Notes under the pieces: model-generated | What the model saw: only the letters and a program-made list of their open reading frames with translations | Databases searched by the model: none | What the model was told of the DNA's origin: nothing | From: Oscillatoriophycideae cyanobacterium NC_groundwater_1537_Pr4_S-0.65um_50_18 | Lineage (GTDB): Bacteria > Cyanobacteriota > Cyanobacteriia > Elainellales > Elainellaceae | Assembly: GCA_016208305.1 (NCBI GenBank) | Contig: JACQYI010000006.1 | Span: 1,018,988-1,082,987, forward strand | Length of the DNA: 64,000 nt | Direction: 5' to 3' | Shown here: positions 53,443 to 62,124 of the stretch, piece by piece | Numbering within the stretch: position 1 is the stretch's first letter | Layout of the letters: every line of letters starts with the position of its first letter | Position numbers and translations under genes: made by a program

Positions 53443-53958
53443 TTGACTATTACGGATTGCCGCCACGTACAGTTTTATGTCCATGACGGAAATGTCGGTG
53501 AATTAGGTCTCCCTGAGTCAAATTCTCGTGAGATTGACTTCGACCAGCTACAGGCTCTGTTTGAGATTACGGCTTTTTGGGCGAGCGATCGCCGCATTGA
53601 AGACTGGGAAGTGGCGATCGCCCATAGCAAGCCTGTTGTCACGGTATGGGATGGCGATCGCCTGATTGGCTTCGCTCGTGCCACCTCTGACGGCATCTAT
53701 CGCGCCACAATTTGGGATGTGGCCATCCACCCAGACTATCAGGGTGCTGGATTAGGGCGCAAACTCGTAGAAACGGTACTGATGCATCCGCATATGAATC
53801 GTGTGGAGCGCGTCTATCTAATGACAACGCACCAACAGCACTTTTACGAGCGCATTGGGTTTGAGTGTAACTCAACGACTACCATGGTTCTCCATAACAA
53901 AATTGTGTCCCAAGAAGGCTTACCCACCGTCTCAGAAACCCATTCTTCGGCCTACTAA
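53443..53958 (+). CDS. GNAT N-acetyltransferase, NSI/SNAT-like paralogue
   Basis: 171 residues. FARATSDGIYRATIWDVAIHPDYQGAGLGRKLVETVL parallels the central segment of the protein at 20181 ([17 protein letters not shown]), so both belong to the cyanobacterial/plastid GNAT group. The C-terminus (HQQHFYERIGFECNSTTTMVLH) differs. It starts with a TTG supported by a strong AGGAGG site. The substrate is unknown; two paralogues suggest separate targets. Confidence 0.87.
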   Translation: MTITDCRHVQFYVHDGNVGELGLPESNSREIDFDQLQALFEITAFWASDRRIEDWEVAIAHSKPVVTVWDGDRLIGFARATSDGIYRATIWDVAIHPDYQGAGLGRKLVETVLMHPHMNRVERVYLMTTHQQHFYERIGFECNSTTTMVLHNKIVSQEGLPTVSETHSSAY

Positions 53959-53985
53959 AGCCTGTTTGCAGGAAGGCAGTTTTGC

Positions 53986-54030
53986 AGGTTTGAATTGTTG
54001 TACAGCTCTGTCATGCAGCAATTCAAACCT
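53986..54030. terminator. Hairpin between GNAT and zinc-ribbon membrane protein genes
   Basis: AGGTTTGAATTG and CAATTCAAACCT, 12-base perfect arms with a partly paired 21-base middle, between the convergent stops at 53958 and 54045. Confidence 0.65.
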
Positions 54031-54044
54031 AGAAATCAGGGTGT

Positions 54045-54569
54045 TTAGCGTCGCCCTAACCACTGTGCTACTCGGATGCGGGTCGCGACATACAGGGGCA
54101 GTTGATAGTGCTCCATCAGCAGCCAGCTCACCATGAGCAGATGAACGCTAAAGGTACAAATCACCCATACCCTGGGAAACCAAGACCAAGTGCTGTTGGG
54201 CAAAGGTGGAAATAGCACTGAGGAAAGCCAGACAATTAATCCAGGTAATGTCACCAAAATCGCGCCAATCAGCCATACGACCAACGTTAGGCTGGGCGCA
54301 TCTCGATAGATTGACTGCCACTTTCGCCCATTCCAGCGCCAAGACATGGGCTGAGAGCTATCAACAACTTGAATAGTTTGCGTGGGTAGATTGGCGGTGA
54401 AAATATGACGACAGAAGTTGCAAGCAAACGCATCCATCAACGTCATTGCCTCAATCTGACCATGCCGACAAACCGGACAGATGTATGAATCCTGATAATT
54501 TAAGGCAGCAGGCTCAGACAGCAAAGCAGGGGATGGCTCAGGGCATGGCTTAGAACTGGCGTGAGTCAT
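54045..54569 (-). CDS. Hypothetical membrane protein with N-terminal zinc ribbon
   Basis: 174 residues. CPVCRHGQIEAMTLMDAFACNFCRHIF has two CxxC pairs 19 residues apart, a zinc-ribbon pattern. Two membrane helices follow (about 94-118 and 128-150). The segment RWNGRKWQSIYRDAP joins them. This pairing is found in other cyanobacterial hypothetical proteins; no function is known. Confidence 0.75.
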   Translation of the reverse strand: MTHASSKPCPEPSPALLSEPAALNYQDSYICPVCRHGQIEAMTLMDAFACNFCRHIFTANLPTQTIQVVDSSQPMSWRWNGRKWQSIYRDAPSLTLVVWLIGAILVTLPGLIVWLSSVLFPPLPNSTWSWFPRVWVICTFSVHLLMVSWLLMEHYQLPLYVATRIRVAQWLGRR

Positions 54570-54779
54570 AAAATTGTGAGGAGGTTAGCCCCCATTGTAA
54601 ACGCACCCTCGATTTCGAGCCTAGACCCGCTTAAATCTAGGGCTGAAGCTTTATAAGGCGCTCTTGATAGGCGCTAGGGTCAAGCGCGACGAGGTTGCCC
54701 TTCCCCTGTACAATGCCCAGACTTATACGATGCCCTTCCCTTGTACGATGCTGATGTACGATGCTGCTAAAAACCTGCT

Positions 54780-55553
54780 TTACAGCGTTCCCACCCTAGA
54801 GCCAGAAGACCCGATCGCTTTTACGACTTCTGCGTTATCTTGTTCCAAAATCACCACTGGCTCGGCTCCCATCTCGACCCGCTTCACCAAAACTCTGCCG
54901 TTGGCTAAGCGATCGCCCACGCTAACGTAGCGGCTTGTGCGCTCATCGGGCGATTTGATAATGATGCTAATCGTGTTTCCAGTTTGCACAACTCCGCTGA
55001 CCTCGATCGCTTGCGCTGCGCTAATGGGTGGGGTGATAGGGAGGCTTAACCCGCCTGCCGGAGGCTGAAAGACCGGGATGGTCGGCGCTGGCATCGTGGC
55101 TATGGGCACCGTTGCAGGGGCAGTAGCGACAGTCGGGAGCGGTTGGTTAGAAGGACTCGGCACAGGTTGGCTGGGTACGCGGGTTATCCGTGTGGGCGAC
55201 ATCAGCAAGGTTGCGAAGGGATCAGGACGGTTTGTGGTCACTTCGGGCAGCCGCTCTGGAATTGTGGTTGCTGGAATCAAATTGGGCACGGGTAGCGGAT
55301 TCAGTGCCGTTGAGGTAGAGGGGCGAGGCGATGTCTGAACGCGCGATGGATCTTGGGCTGGTGCTCCGCCGAATGCTATTGTGTTGCCCTTCTCGCTACC
55401 GCCAGTCGTTGGTGAAGGAGAGAGCGTCGAAGCTGACGGATTAGCGCAGCCAGCCGCCAACAAAACGACGATTAAGCTTGCGATCGCGCCAGATCCCTTA
55501 CCTTGCCTCACTGTGGTTTCCTGTGCTGTTTTCATTGACTGCGTACTCATCAT
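54780..55553 (-). CDS. Pro/Thr-rich lipoprotein with PilP/GspC-like C-terminal domain
   Basis: 257 residues. A lipobox LAAGC gives Cys36. A long low-complexity region (SPSP, PVPSPSNQPLP, PATVP) acts as a spacer. The last 75 residues, AIEVSGVVQTGNTISIIIKSPDERTSRYVSVGDRLANGRVLVKRVEMGAEPVVILEQDNAEVVKAIGS, resemble the homology region of PilP/GspC pilus and secretion proteins, in which such a strand set binds the secretin. No pilus gene is next to it, so this is a loose assignment. The GAGGAGGG site before the ATG supports the start. Confidence 0.7.
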   Translation of the reverse strand: MMSTQSMKTAQETTVRQGKGSGAIASLIVVLLAAGCANPSASTLSPSPTTGGSEKGNTIAFGGAPAQDPSRVQTSPRPSTSTALNPLPVPNLIPATTIPERLPEVTTNRPDPFATLLMSPTRITRVPSQPVPSPSNQPLPTVATAPATVPIATMPAPTIPVFQPPAGGLSLPITPPISAAQAIEVSGVVQTGNTISIIIKSPDERTSRYVSVGDRLANGRVLVKRVEMGAEPVVILEQDNAEVVKAIGSSGSRVGTL

Positions 55554-55702
55554 TGACCCTCCTCACCATACTTTTCAGGAACACTCAAGAATCCAGCAGA
55601 GATCCCTTGACTTCAAATGATAGTCATCTTGATAGAAGAAGGAACAAGAATTTTGAGAATTGGCCTACAGCGCGGCGCTAAACTCTTCGATTGAGTACCC
55701 AC

Positions 55703-55747
55703 AATATAGTTTTGGGGCAGCGCAGAGCGCTGCCCCAAAACTATATT
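55703..55747. terminator. 21-base perfect stem
   Basis: Arms run 55703-55723 and 55727-55747 (AATATAGTTTTGGGGCAGCG start) with an AGA loop. It lies 30 bases past the stop of the gene at 55777 (minus strand). The arms end in A/T runs. Confidence 0.8.
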
Positions 55748-55776
55748 CCTAAAACTATGGTTAGGTTTTTACGGTA

Positions 55777-56463
55777 TTAGTTAGGAGAAAAATCCGATCG
55801 CAGGCGGAGGTCAATATCCGTTTCAGGTTCTACTACGACAACTTCAACCTCTTGTCGTCCGCGCAGAAGCACTTCTGCCAAAACGCCTATTCCTGCGCCT
55901 CCAATCACTTCTAGCGGGTCAATTCCACCGAAGATTTCGGCTAAAACGGCTGCGGCACCGCCTCCAATCGCGGCCCCTCGGATGATATCGGGATTGCTGC
56001 GTTTGCTGATGGTTTCGGTTTCGGTGATGGGGCTAGAGACGGCATCAATGCTGGACTGGCGATCGTCCGGTAAAATCACATTTTCTGCAACAAACTGAGT
56101 ACCGCCTTCGACAGGCTCAAACTGACCTTCAATTTGGCTGCCTTCTGGAATCAAGACTGTCCCTCTTGCGGTCAGCACGTTCTGGGTTACGGTCAGCGTT
56201 ACGGGAAGTGTCTCATCCAGCTTCAAAATAATTTTCTCTGCTTTGTCATAGCGCAAGGGAATCAACGTTCCGGCTGGCACAGCCGACTGCCGCCAGGTGT
56301 TTGGGAACGTTGGTGCAGGAGAATTCTGAGAGGGAAAAGGGCGAGTTTGAGCGATCGCAGATTCAGTTAGCGCCACAGGAACAAGCAGGGATGAAGCGAT
56401 CGTCATGACAAGAGCTGAACCAGTGAAAGCGTTGGCGGTCTGCCAAAATCGAAGAGATACCAT
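55777..56463 (-). CDS. Exported hypothetical protein
   Basis: 228 residues from the ATG at 56463, chosen because GAAGGAAGG precedes it by seven bases. A signal peptide (about 1-39, ending AIAQ) is followed by a Pro-rich stretch and a beta domain (AVPAGTLIPLRYDKAEKIILKLDETLPVTLTV, RGTVLIPEGSQIEGQFEPVEGGTQFVAENVIL). A glycine-rich hydrophobic stretch IIRGAAIGGGAAAVLAEIFGGIDPLEVIGGAGIGVLAEVLL is probably membrane-associated. Widespread in cyanobacteria without known role; the beta domain recalls conjugation TrbI-like barrels, a weak suggestion. Confidence 0.7.
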   Translation of the reverse strand: MVSLRFWQTANAFTGSALVMTIASSLLVPVALTESAIAQTRPFPSQNSPAPTFPNTWRQSAVPAGTLIPLRYDKAEKIILKLDETLPVTLTVTQNVLTARGTVLIPEGSQIEGQFEPVEGGTQFVAENVILPDDRQSSIDAVSSPITETETISKRSNPDIIRGAAIGGGAAAVLAEIFGGIDPLEVIGGAGIGVLAEVLLRGRQEVEVVVVEPETDIDLRLRSDFSPN

Positions 56464-56592
56464 ATAACCTTCCTTCACGATTAACTTGAGCTTTTATTAA
56501 CTTGAGATCTAATGGGCTTGCGGGTGGGCGATCGGTTGGGTTGAGGTATAAAATCCTCTGTCTGTATAGGTTACGCTTCGCCAACTCATCTT

Positions 56593-56952
56593 AGAGGGTG
56601 TTTGAAAAGTGGTTGGCTGTGATGTTAGGCACCTGTTGATCTCCCCTGCCCTCCTTAAAAAGGCTATCGTGCACACATAAGTCCTCAGATGCAGAGCCAA
56701 CTGGGTTTGATCCCCCCTGACCCCCCTTAAAAAGGGGGGAGCCGGACTCAAAGTCCCCTTTTTAAGGGGGATTTAGGGGGATCTTGCAGCACTTGGATAC
56801 CTTATCCGAAATGTGTGTACACGTTAGCCTTAAAAAGGGGGGAAATGAATTCAAAATCCCCCTTTTTTCTAGCGCAGCGGCGCGATAGCGCGGGAATTTA
56901 GGGGGATCTGAAACGTATTGCTACCCATAGTTGGACTTTTCAAACATCCTCT
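56593..56952. mobile_element. MITE, copy C, interrupted by a second element
   Basis: Ends AGAGGGTGTTTGAAAAGT and ACTTTTCAAACATCCTCT match copy A with one change. Interior shares GATGTTAGGCACCTGTTGAT and the CTAGCGCAGCGGCGCGAT core, in inverse order to copy A. A 166-base element at 56663-56828 splits it. No target duplication longer than two bases is seen at its ends. The rest of 56464-57232 has nothing else recognised. Confidence 0.82.
56663..56828. mobile_element. Second MITE-like element nested in copy C
   Basis: Terminal repeats GCTATCGTGCACACA and TGTGTACACGTTAGC agree at 13 of 15 positions. The nonamer CTTAAAAAG flanks both sides (56654-56662 and 56829-56837), a perfect 9-base target duplication whose sequence is part of copy C's usual run. 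Inside are opposing GATCCCCCC and GGGGGGATC-like tracts. It is non-coding; no source transposase is visible. Confidence 0.85.
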
Positions 56953-57232
56953 TAAAGTTAAGACTGCCTAGATCCTGAACCAGATTCTGATCTTGGGTTT
57001 CCTATCTGCTGTCGATCCCTTGAAAATCAGTGTTGTACAACCCTTTGCTATAGATAAACCTTGACCCAATCCTGAACCTTCAGCGTATTTAGCGTCTACT
57101 TGTCTTTAGCGTCTACTTTATGTGCATTCAGCCCACTCGGCATCTGACTTTTGCCAGAATACGCATTGTACTAACCGTTGAACTGACTCCATTGCTGGCA
57201 AAAAGTTCCCCAAAGGTTTTGCTCTCAGCGGT

Positions 57233-57613
57233 TTAAATTGCGTCTAAAACTAATTCTCGACAGGCTTTTAGCCCCAAACTAGGATTTTGTCGATAGCTGT
57301 CTTCCGGTACCCAAACTTGTACTTTGCGTTCGCTACTAATCCAGTACAGATATTCCACGTCTGGGTAATACTCCACGCCAACCCGCAAATTGGAATAGTC
57401 ATCCTCACAAATCTCGAATCCAAACCTGACGACAATTTGAGCGACGAGGCATTCAGGCGTGTCGCAGACTTCGCCTGAGGTATCGCGCTCTTGCCAAAAA
57501 GTTTCCAAAAATCGGCTCAGCGTTGGCAACACTTTACTCGGAAGACCATTACGGCTGGCATAGATAACGGCGGGATTGCCTTCAACGATAATATGGCAGG
57601 GAGTGTGAGGCAT
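57233..57613 (-). CDS. Conserved hypothetical protein
   Basis: 126 residues, soluble, acidic. MPHTPCHIIVEGNPAVIYASRNGLPSKVLPTLSRFLETFWQER is followed by EVCDTPECLVAQIVVRFGFEICEDDYSNLRVGVEYYPDVEYLYWISSERKVQVWVP. The VEYLYWISSERKVQVWVPEDSYRQNPSLGL ending is orderly beta strand. No family is recognised. It lies 50 bases upstream of the larB stop on the same strand. Confidence 0.65.
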   Translation of the reverse strand: MPHTPCHIIVEGNPAVIYASRNGLPSKVLPTLSRFLETFWQERDTSGEVCDTPECLVAQIVVRFGFEICEDDYSNLRVGVEYYPDVEYLYWISSERKVQVWVPEDSYRQNPSLGLKACRELVLDAI

Positions 57614-57663
57614 GGTCTAACTCCTGGGGAGTAGGTAGAGAGCTTAAACTTAAAGCAAAGGCG

Positions 57664-58440
57664 CTAGGCCTTTCGGATTTTTTGAGCACTGCGTAGAATC
57701 TGTCCGGCCAAAATAGCTGCCCCAAATCCATTATCAATATTCACAACGCCAACTCCTGCCGCACAGGAGTTGAGCATGGTTAGCAGTGGAGCCAGTCCGT
57801 TAAAGCTAGCGCCGTAGCCGATGCTGGTGGGCACTGCAATAATCGGACAATCGGCCAGTCCTGCGACTACGCTGGGGAGCGCTCCCTCCATGCCTGCCAC
57901 CACAATCATCACGTCAGCATCGTAGATGACCTGACGATTGTTGAGCAATCGGTGGATGCCCGCCACGCCTACATCCCAGAGCCGCCTTACCTGAAAGCCT
58001 GCCAGTTCTGCTGTCACTGCGGCTTCTTCAGCCACGGGCAGATCGGCGGTGCCTGCCGAGAGTAGTGTAATAGTGCCCAGATGCTGCGGCTCTAGCTCAG
58101 GTGGATGAATGGCACAAATTCTTGCCATTTTGTAGTAGCGCAAATCTGGAATTTCTGCCTGAAGCTGTGCATAGACAGCTGGCTCAATTCGGGTTGCCAT
58201 GACGACTGGATGACGCTGCCGCATGGTCAGAATGATTTGAATAATCTGCTCAGGCGTTTTGCCCAATCCCAAAATGGCTTCCGGAAAACCTGTCCGGAGC
58301 GATCGATGATGATCGACTTTGGCGAACTCGGCAACGGGTTCAAAGTCGAAGTGTTTGAGCTTATTAAGGGCAGATTCTGGGCTGAGTTCTCCCAGAGCAA
58401 CGGCATTGAGTAAATCCTGGAGGGCTTCGGGTTGGGTCAC
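57664..58440 (-). CDS. larB: Nickel pincer cofactor biosynthesis protein LarB
   Basis: 258 residues. FDFEPVAEFAKVDHHRSLRTGFPEAILGLGKTPEQI, then LLSAGTADLPVAEEAA, and GMEGALPSVVAGLADCPIIAVPTSIGYGASFNGLAPLLTMLNSCAAGVGVVNIDNGFGAA are highly conserved in LarB, whose C-terminal half is related to PurE. LarB carboxylates nicotinic acid adenine dinucleotide in making the nickel-pincer nucleotide of lactate racemase. No larC or larE is nearby. A GTG starts the frame. Confidence 0.93.
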   Translation of the reverse strand: MTQPEALQDLLNAVALGELSPESALNKLKHFDFEPVAEFAKVDHHRSLRTGFPEAILGLGKTPEQIIQIILTMRQRHPVVMATRIEPAVYAQLQAEIPDLRYYKMARICAIHPPELEPQHLGTITLLSAGTADLPVAEEAAVTAELAGFQVRRLWDVGVAGIHRLLNNRQVIYDADVMIVVAGMEGALPSVVAGLADCPIIAVPTSIGYGASFNGLAPLLTMLNSCAAGVGVVNIDNGFGAAILAGQILRSAQKIRKA

Positions 58441-58522
58441 AGGTTGATTGAAAGTTCTCGTTTTGTTGAAAGTAGGGGTTGAGACCCTTATCTCATCTTA
58501 CCGAGTTCTATTTCATTGCTGC

Positions 58523-60361
58523 TCAGTTGGAGGGCAGTAAGCTGGAAAGCGATGGGGAAGGCTGATCTGTGATCTGTAGCTCTTGAATGTTCCATAACCC
58601 CCAGCTGGGCAAACCGTTATACTTCAAACCTTGCAGGCGATCGCGCACTGCCATTAAGGCGATTTCATTCACTAAGTTAATTACGGGCAGATATTCTTGA
58701 GTAATTTGCTGAAACTCACCGTAAATTTCCTGCCGTCTGGTTTCATCTAGCTCTTGGGCTGCGGCCTTAAACAGCTGATCAATCCGCAGTTCCCAATCCG
58801 CAGCGTTCCAGCCCTGGATCGGAGCTTGACCAGGCTGAGGCGCTAAGTTAAACATATGGGAACTGCCTGTACTCAGCCAAAGATTTGAGCCACTGTAGGG
58901 GTCAACGCCTCCCGTAAAGCCAATGAGAATGCAATCCCAGTCGCGAGAGTCGTTAAGCTTGCTAATTAGAGTATTAAAGGCGATCGGCGTGAAGTCTACC
59001 TGAATACCGATTTTGGCTAAATCTGTGCGAATTTGAGAACCCAACGCCTCCCGAATTCGATTGCCTGCGTTGGTTTGCAGGGTAAACTGCACTCGATTGC
59101 CCTCTGCATCTAGCAACTGCCCTTGAGCGCCATACTTAAAGCCGGCAGAGAGCAGCAGCTGTTTGGCTTTCTCTAGGCTGTAATCATAGGTTTTCAAGCC
59201 TTTCTCAGAGGGAAGATAGTAGGGGCTTTGTACCGAGATGGGCGAGTCTTGAGGGGTGCTAATGCCGCGATAGATATTGTTGATCATGCGGGGACGATCG
59301 ATAGCATGGGCGATCGCCTGCCGAAACGCGACTGAGTTGAACCAGCGAGATTTGATCGGATCGACAATGGGCTTTCCGGCTTCAGTCTTGGCCTGGTTCA
59401 GGTTGAATTGAATAAAGGTCGTGCCCGACCAAGCGCCGCCGTTATAGAGCTTAAAGCGTCCTCGTTTCTCTTCCCGCTTCAGCAGTGAGTAATATTCGGG
59501 ACGCAGCGGACGCACATCGCCGATCACATCCAAATCGCCCGATCGAAAGGCCAATAGCTGGGCATCCGTCGATTCTGTGAGTTGCCAAATGATGCGATCG
59601 ATGTAAGGTAACCGTTTGCCTTGAGCATCCTGCTGCCAGTAATAGGGATTGCGGCGAAAAATCAGACGCTCGGCAGGGCGATATTGCTCAATTAAATAAG
59701 GCCCATTGACGACAATATCTTGAGGATCGGTGTCTGTGCCCCAAGTTGAGACAAATAGGGGATTGCCTTTGGCATCGAACGATCGTACAGAAGCCTCTAG
59801 CTTGTGCTTTGGCAAAATGACAATATCTGTTGGGGGGCCAGCCGTTGCACGCAAAAATGGGGCAAAGGGTTCGGGCAGCACAAACTCAATGCGGCGATCG
59901 TCTAGCTTACGCACTTCTGGCAGCTGCCGATTGATGCCAATTCGCAGCGTGTCTTTGGCTTCTGCCGGAATTTTTTCATTAAAAATCACATCCCGATAGG
60001 TAAACACGACATCATCTGCCGTCAAGGGGTGTCCATCTGACCACTTCAGTCCCTGCCGTAGCGTAAAGATCACCCGCAGCTTGTCTGCCGAAATTTCCCA
60101 CGACTCTGCCAGATCGGGCTGAAGCTCTCCGGTCATTCCCTCCTGCCGCAACAACCCTCGAAAACAGAACAGGAAAATGCTAGGAAACTCCTGATTCAAA
60201 GCATAGTTAAAGGTCTTGGGATCTTGCAACGTCGAAAGGATAAGCTGAGATCCTCTAGCTGCTTGAGTTTTAAGGGCGATCGCACTACATCCACCCAGCG
60301 CTAAAAAAATCGTGAAGAGCAGGGCAATGAACCAACGACGATGAAAGAGAGCAAGGGGCAT
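58523..60361 (-). CDS. ABC transporter substrate-binding lipoprotein, peptide/nickel type
   Basis: 612 residues of the SBP_bac_5 (DppA/OppA) family. A lipobox LGGC puts the lipidated Cys near 25. FTLRQGLKWSDGHPLTADDVVFTYRDV is the family signature; NGPYLIEQYRPAERLIFRRNPYYW and FRQAIAHAIDRPRMINNIYRG are further blocks. It captures peptides or similar ligands outside the plasma membrane. No permease or ATPase gene is adjacent, so it may serve a distant transporter. Confidence 0.9.
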   Translation of the reverse strand: MPLALFHRRWFIALLFTIFLALGGCSAIALKTQAARGSQLILSTLQDPKTFNYALNQEFPSIFLFCFRGLLRQEGMTGELQPDLAESWEISADKLRVIFTLRQGLKWSDGHPLTADDVVFTYRDVIFNEKIPAEAKDTLRIGINRQLPEVRKLDDRRIEFVLPEPFAPFLRATAGPPTDIVILPKHKLEASVRSFDAKGNPLFVSTWGTDTDPQDIVVNGPYLIEQYRPAERLIFRRNPYYWQQDAQGKRLPYIDRIIWQLTESTDAQLLAFRSGDLDVIGDVRPLRPEYYSLLKREEKRGRFKLYNGGAWSGTTFIQFNLNQAKTEAGKPIVDPIKSRWFNSVAFRQAIAHAIDRPRMINNIYRGISTPQDSPISVQSPYYLPSEKGLKTYDYSLEKAKQLLLSAGFKYGAQGQLLDAEGNRVQFTLQTNAGNRIREALGSQIRTDLAKIGIQVDFTPIAFNTLISKLNDSRDWDCILIGFTGGVDPYSGSNLWLSTGSSHMFNLAPQPGQAPIQGWNAADWELRIDQLFKAAAQELDETRRQEIYGEFQQITQEYLPVINLVNEIALMAVRDRLQGLKYNGLPSWGLWNIQELQITDQPSPSLSSLLPSN

Positions 60362-60439
60362 AGTGAGCCACAGGAGTAGACATGCAGATAAACAAGAAAC
60401 TTATCTCAATTTGACTCAAACAAATGCTCACAAATCATA

Positions 60440-60483
60440 AATCGCCCAATTTTGCAGGGATGCGCTTGCAAAATTGGGCGATT
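60440..60483. terminator. 17-base stem upstream of binding-protein gene
   Basis: AATCGCCCAATTTTGCA and its complement with a 10-base loop, between the CAP gene 3' end (60572) and the binding-protein start. It is the distal of two tandem hairpins following the CAP gene. Confidence 0.6.
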
Positions 60484-60516
60484 CTATTAGCTATTGCTCT
60501 TGGGACATTTGCTCTT

Positions 60517-60561
60517 GGGACATTGTTATGGACGCGCGGAGCGCGTCCATAACAATGTCCC
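60517..60561. terminator. 21-base perfect stem after CAP-domain gene
   Basis: Arms 60517-60537 and 60541-60561 (GGGACATTGTTATGGACGCGC start) with a GGA loop, 11 bases past the CAP gene stop on the minus strand. Confidence 0.75.
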
Positions 60562-60571
60562 CTCCACGATC

Positions 60572-61381
60572 CTAAGCGGGGGCACCAAAATTTTGTGTCC
60601 AATAATGGTTGTAGTTAACGCTGCCCGTATCATTAGCGAGGAAGAAATAGCCCACGCCAATTTCCTTGAGTTGGGGATCAAGCAGGTTAGCGCGATGTCC
60701 CGCGCTGCTGATCCAGCTTTGCATCACCTCTTCTGGCGTTGTTTGGCCTGCGGCAACGTTTTCGGCAGCCCGTGACCAGTTATAGCCGCCTGCTGTCATC
60801 CGATCCCAGGGCTGTGAGCCATCTAGACCTTCGTGAGCCAGAAAATCTTGTGTTGCCATTGTTTTGCTATAGGTTTGGGCAACGGTGGTGAGCTTGCTGT
60901 TAAGCGTCAGGGGTGCGAGGTTGTTTTGTTTTCGGAAAGCGTTAGTTAAATCAACGACCTGCCTAGAAAACGCACTGATTGTAGTTGCAGACTCAGATTG
61001 ATCCACTGTGAGTTGAGCGTTGTCTGCTGCAAGGCTAAGACGGTAGCGGCTGTTGCCTTGTTGGATGGCTGTTACCTGAATCAGATACTTGCCTGCCGTC
61101 AGCTCCGGAAATTTAGTGCTGGCTACTTTGTTAGCACGAGAAGCAAAGCTTTTTAACACCTCACCTCGATCGATCGCCCCATTTTGATTGCGGTCTTGAG
61201 CCAGTCGGATCGTAGTTCCAGTCTCGGAGCTTCTCCCTTTTAGGCTCAGGCTTGTGCGATCGCTCAGGCTAAAGCTAAATAGATCAATCTGCTTGCCTCG
61301 AACGCGATCATTCAGGGTTTGACTGCTGCTGATGGGGGTCGCCTGAACCCGATTACTGCTAATACCTTTTAAATTATCCAT
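60572..61381 (-). CDS. CAP/SCP-domain protein with N-terminal PPC-like domain
   Basis: 269 residues. The N-terminal 120 residues (DLFSFSLSDRTSLSLKG ... KYLIQVTAIQQGNSRYRLSLA) resemble a bacterial pre-peptidase C-terminal domain. Residues about 140-269 are a CAP domain: VDLTNAFRKQNNLAPLTLNSKL, AHEGLDGSQPWDRMTAGGYNWSRAAENVAAGQTTPEEVMQSWISSAGHRANLLDPQLKEIGVGY, HYWTQNFGAP. The conserved His and Glu cavity residues (AHEG, AAENVA, GHRANLL) are present. No signal peptide is seen, unusual for CAP proteins; export by a non-Sec route or a wrong start are possible. Confidence 0.87.
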   Translation of the reverse strand: MDNLKGISSNRVQATPISSSQTLNDRVRGKQIDLFSFSLSDRTSLSLKGRSSETGTTIRLAQDRNQNGAIDRGEVLKSFASRANKVASTKFPELTAGKYLIQVTAIQQGNSRYRLSLAADNAQLTVDQSESATTISAFSRQVVDLTNAFRKQNNLAPLTLNSKLTTVAQTYSKTMATQDFLAHEGLDGSQPWDRMTAGGYNWSRAAENVAAGQTTPEEVMQSWISSAGHRANLLDPQLKEIGVGYFFLANDTGSVNYNHYWTQNFGAPA

Positions 61382-61496
61382 TTAGGTTGTCGCGGATTTT
61401 TTGTGGGTTTATGTTCAGTAAGCTGAGTCAATCAGGCTTAGGTCAACCTGACATTTACCGAGTTATCTGGCTTAGCCCTGTCGAGTCTCATAGTTG

Positions 61497-61560
61497 TAAA
61501 TAGCGAGGTTAGGACAGGGAGGTTTTGGGTGGTGTGCTTCGTGCGCCACCCAAAACCTCC
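61497..61560. repeat. Dispersed hairpin repeat, copy 2
   Basis: AATAGCGAGGTTAGGACAGGG followed by a stem with GGAGGTTTTGGGTGG/CCACCCAAAACCTCC arms around a GCTTCG loop region (61518-61560). The leader and hairpin match 3788-3852. It lies between psrp-3 and the CAP gene, both on the minus strand. Confidence 0.65.
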
Positions 61561-61675
61561 TAATTCAAAGTGGCTATGGCTATAAATCAGCTAAAAGATG
61601 GGCAAAAAATAGTGGGGCAAATTTGCATTTGCTCCACACACCTTACTTTGCTTATTAGTTAAGGTTGACAGGCGG

Positions 61676-61975
61676 CTAGTTGCTGCCCGTAAAGGTAACT
61701 TCTGGAAACTTACTTTGCGCTTCAGCCATAGACTGCCGCTTGCCCTCTTCCTGCCAGTAGTTGATGACTTCAGTTGCTTTATTAAGCAGATCAATGCGAT
61801 CGACTTCAGTAATCCAATGCTTCTCTTCTAGCGTCGATTTCAACTGTTCCCAGGCATCATTGCGAGGCCAGAAAAAGTAGGATGTTAAAGGGCTGGTGCC
61901 TTTGCCTACAATTTGATCTACTGCCAGAGCCACATCTTTTTCGAGCCAAAGAACTTTTAAAATGAACTTAGCCAA
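61676..61975 (-). CDS. 30S ribosomal protein PSRP-3 (Ycf65)
   Basis: 99 residues. [52 protein letters not shown] is the hallmark of Ycf65/PSRP-3, a ribosomal protein peculiar to cyanobacteria and plastids; [14 protein letters not shown] continues it. It associates with the small subunit and is not essential in most systems. The start is a TTG at 61975 with GGGAGG five bases upstream, so the assignment of the rare codon is firm. The tail after residue 80 is variable. Confidence 0.92.
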   Translation of the reverse strand: MAKFILKVLWLEKDVALAVDQIVGKGTSPLTSYFFWPRNDAWEQLKSTLEEKHWITEVDRIDLLNKATEVINYWQEEGKRQSMAEAQSKFPEVTFTGSN

Positions 61976-62124
61976 ATAAACCTCCCGAACTGCCCCAGGG
62001 CGTTCCCAAATATCTACATAACCCTTTATATTAATGCATGGATTCTGGATTGACCATTGTGAGTCGCTTTAGGCCACGGGTTGACTCAGCCAGAATGCCT
62101 ATATGCCGTTTCCTGGAGGTTGGG

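Noticed and set aside
54664..54930. 88-residue plus-strand frame
   Set aside because: Opposite strand of the lipoprotein gene's 3' end with repeated TACGATGC; no coding pattern.
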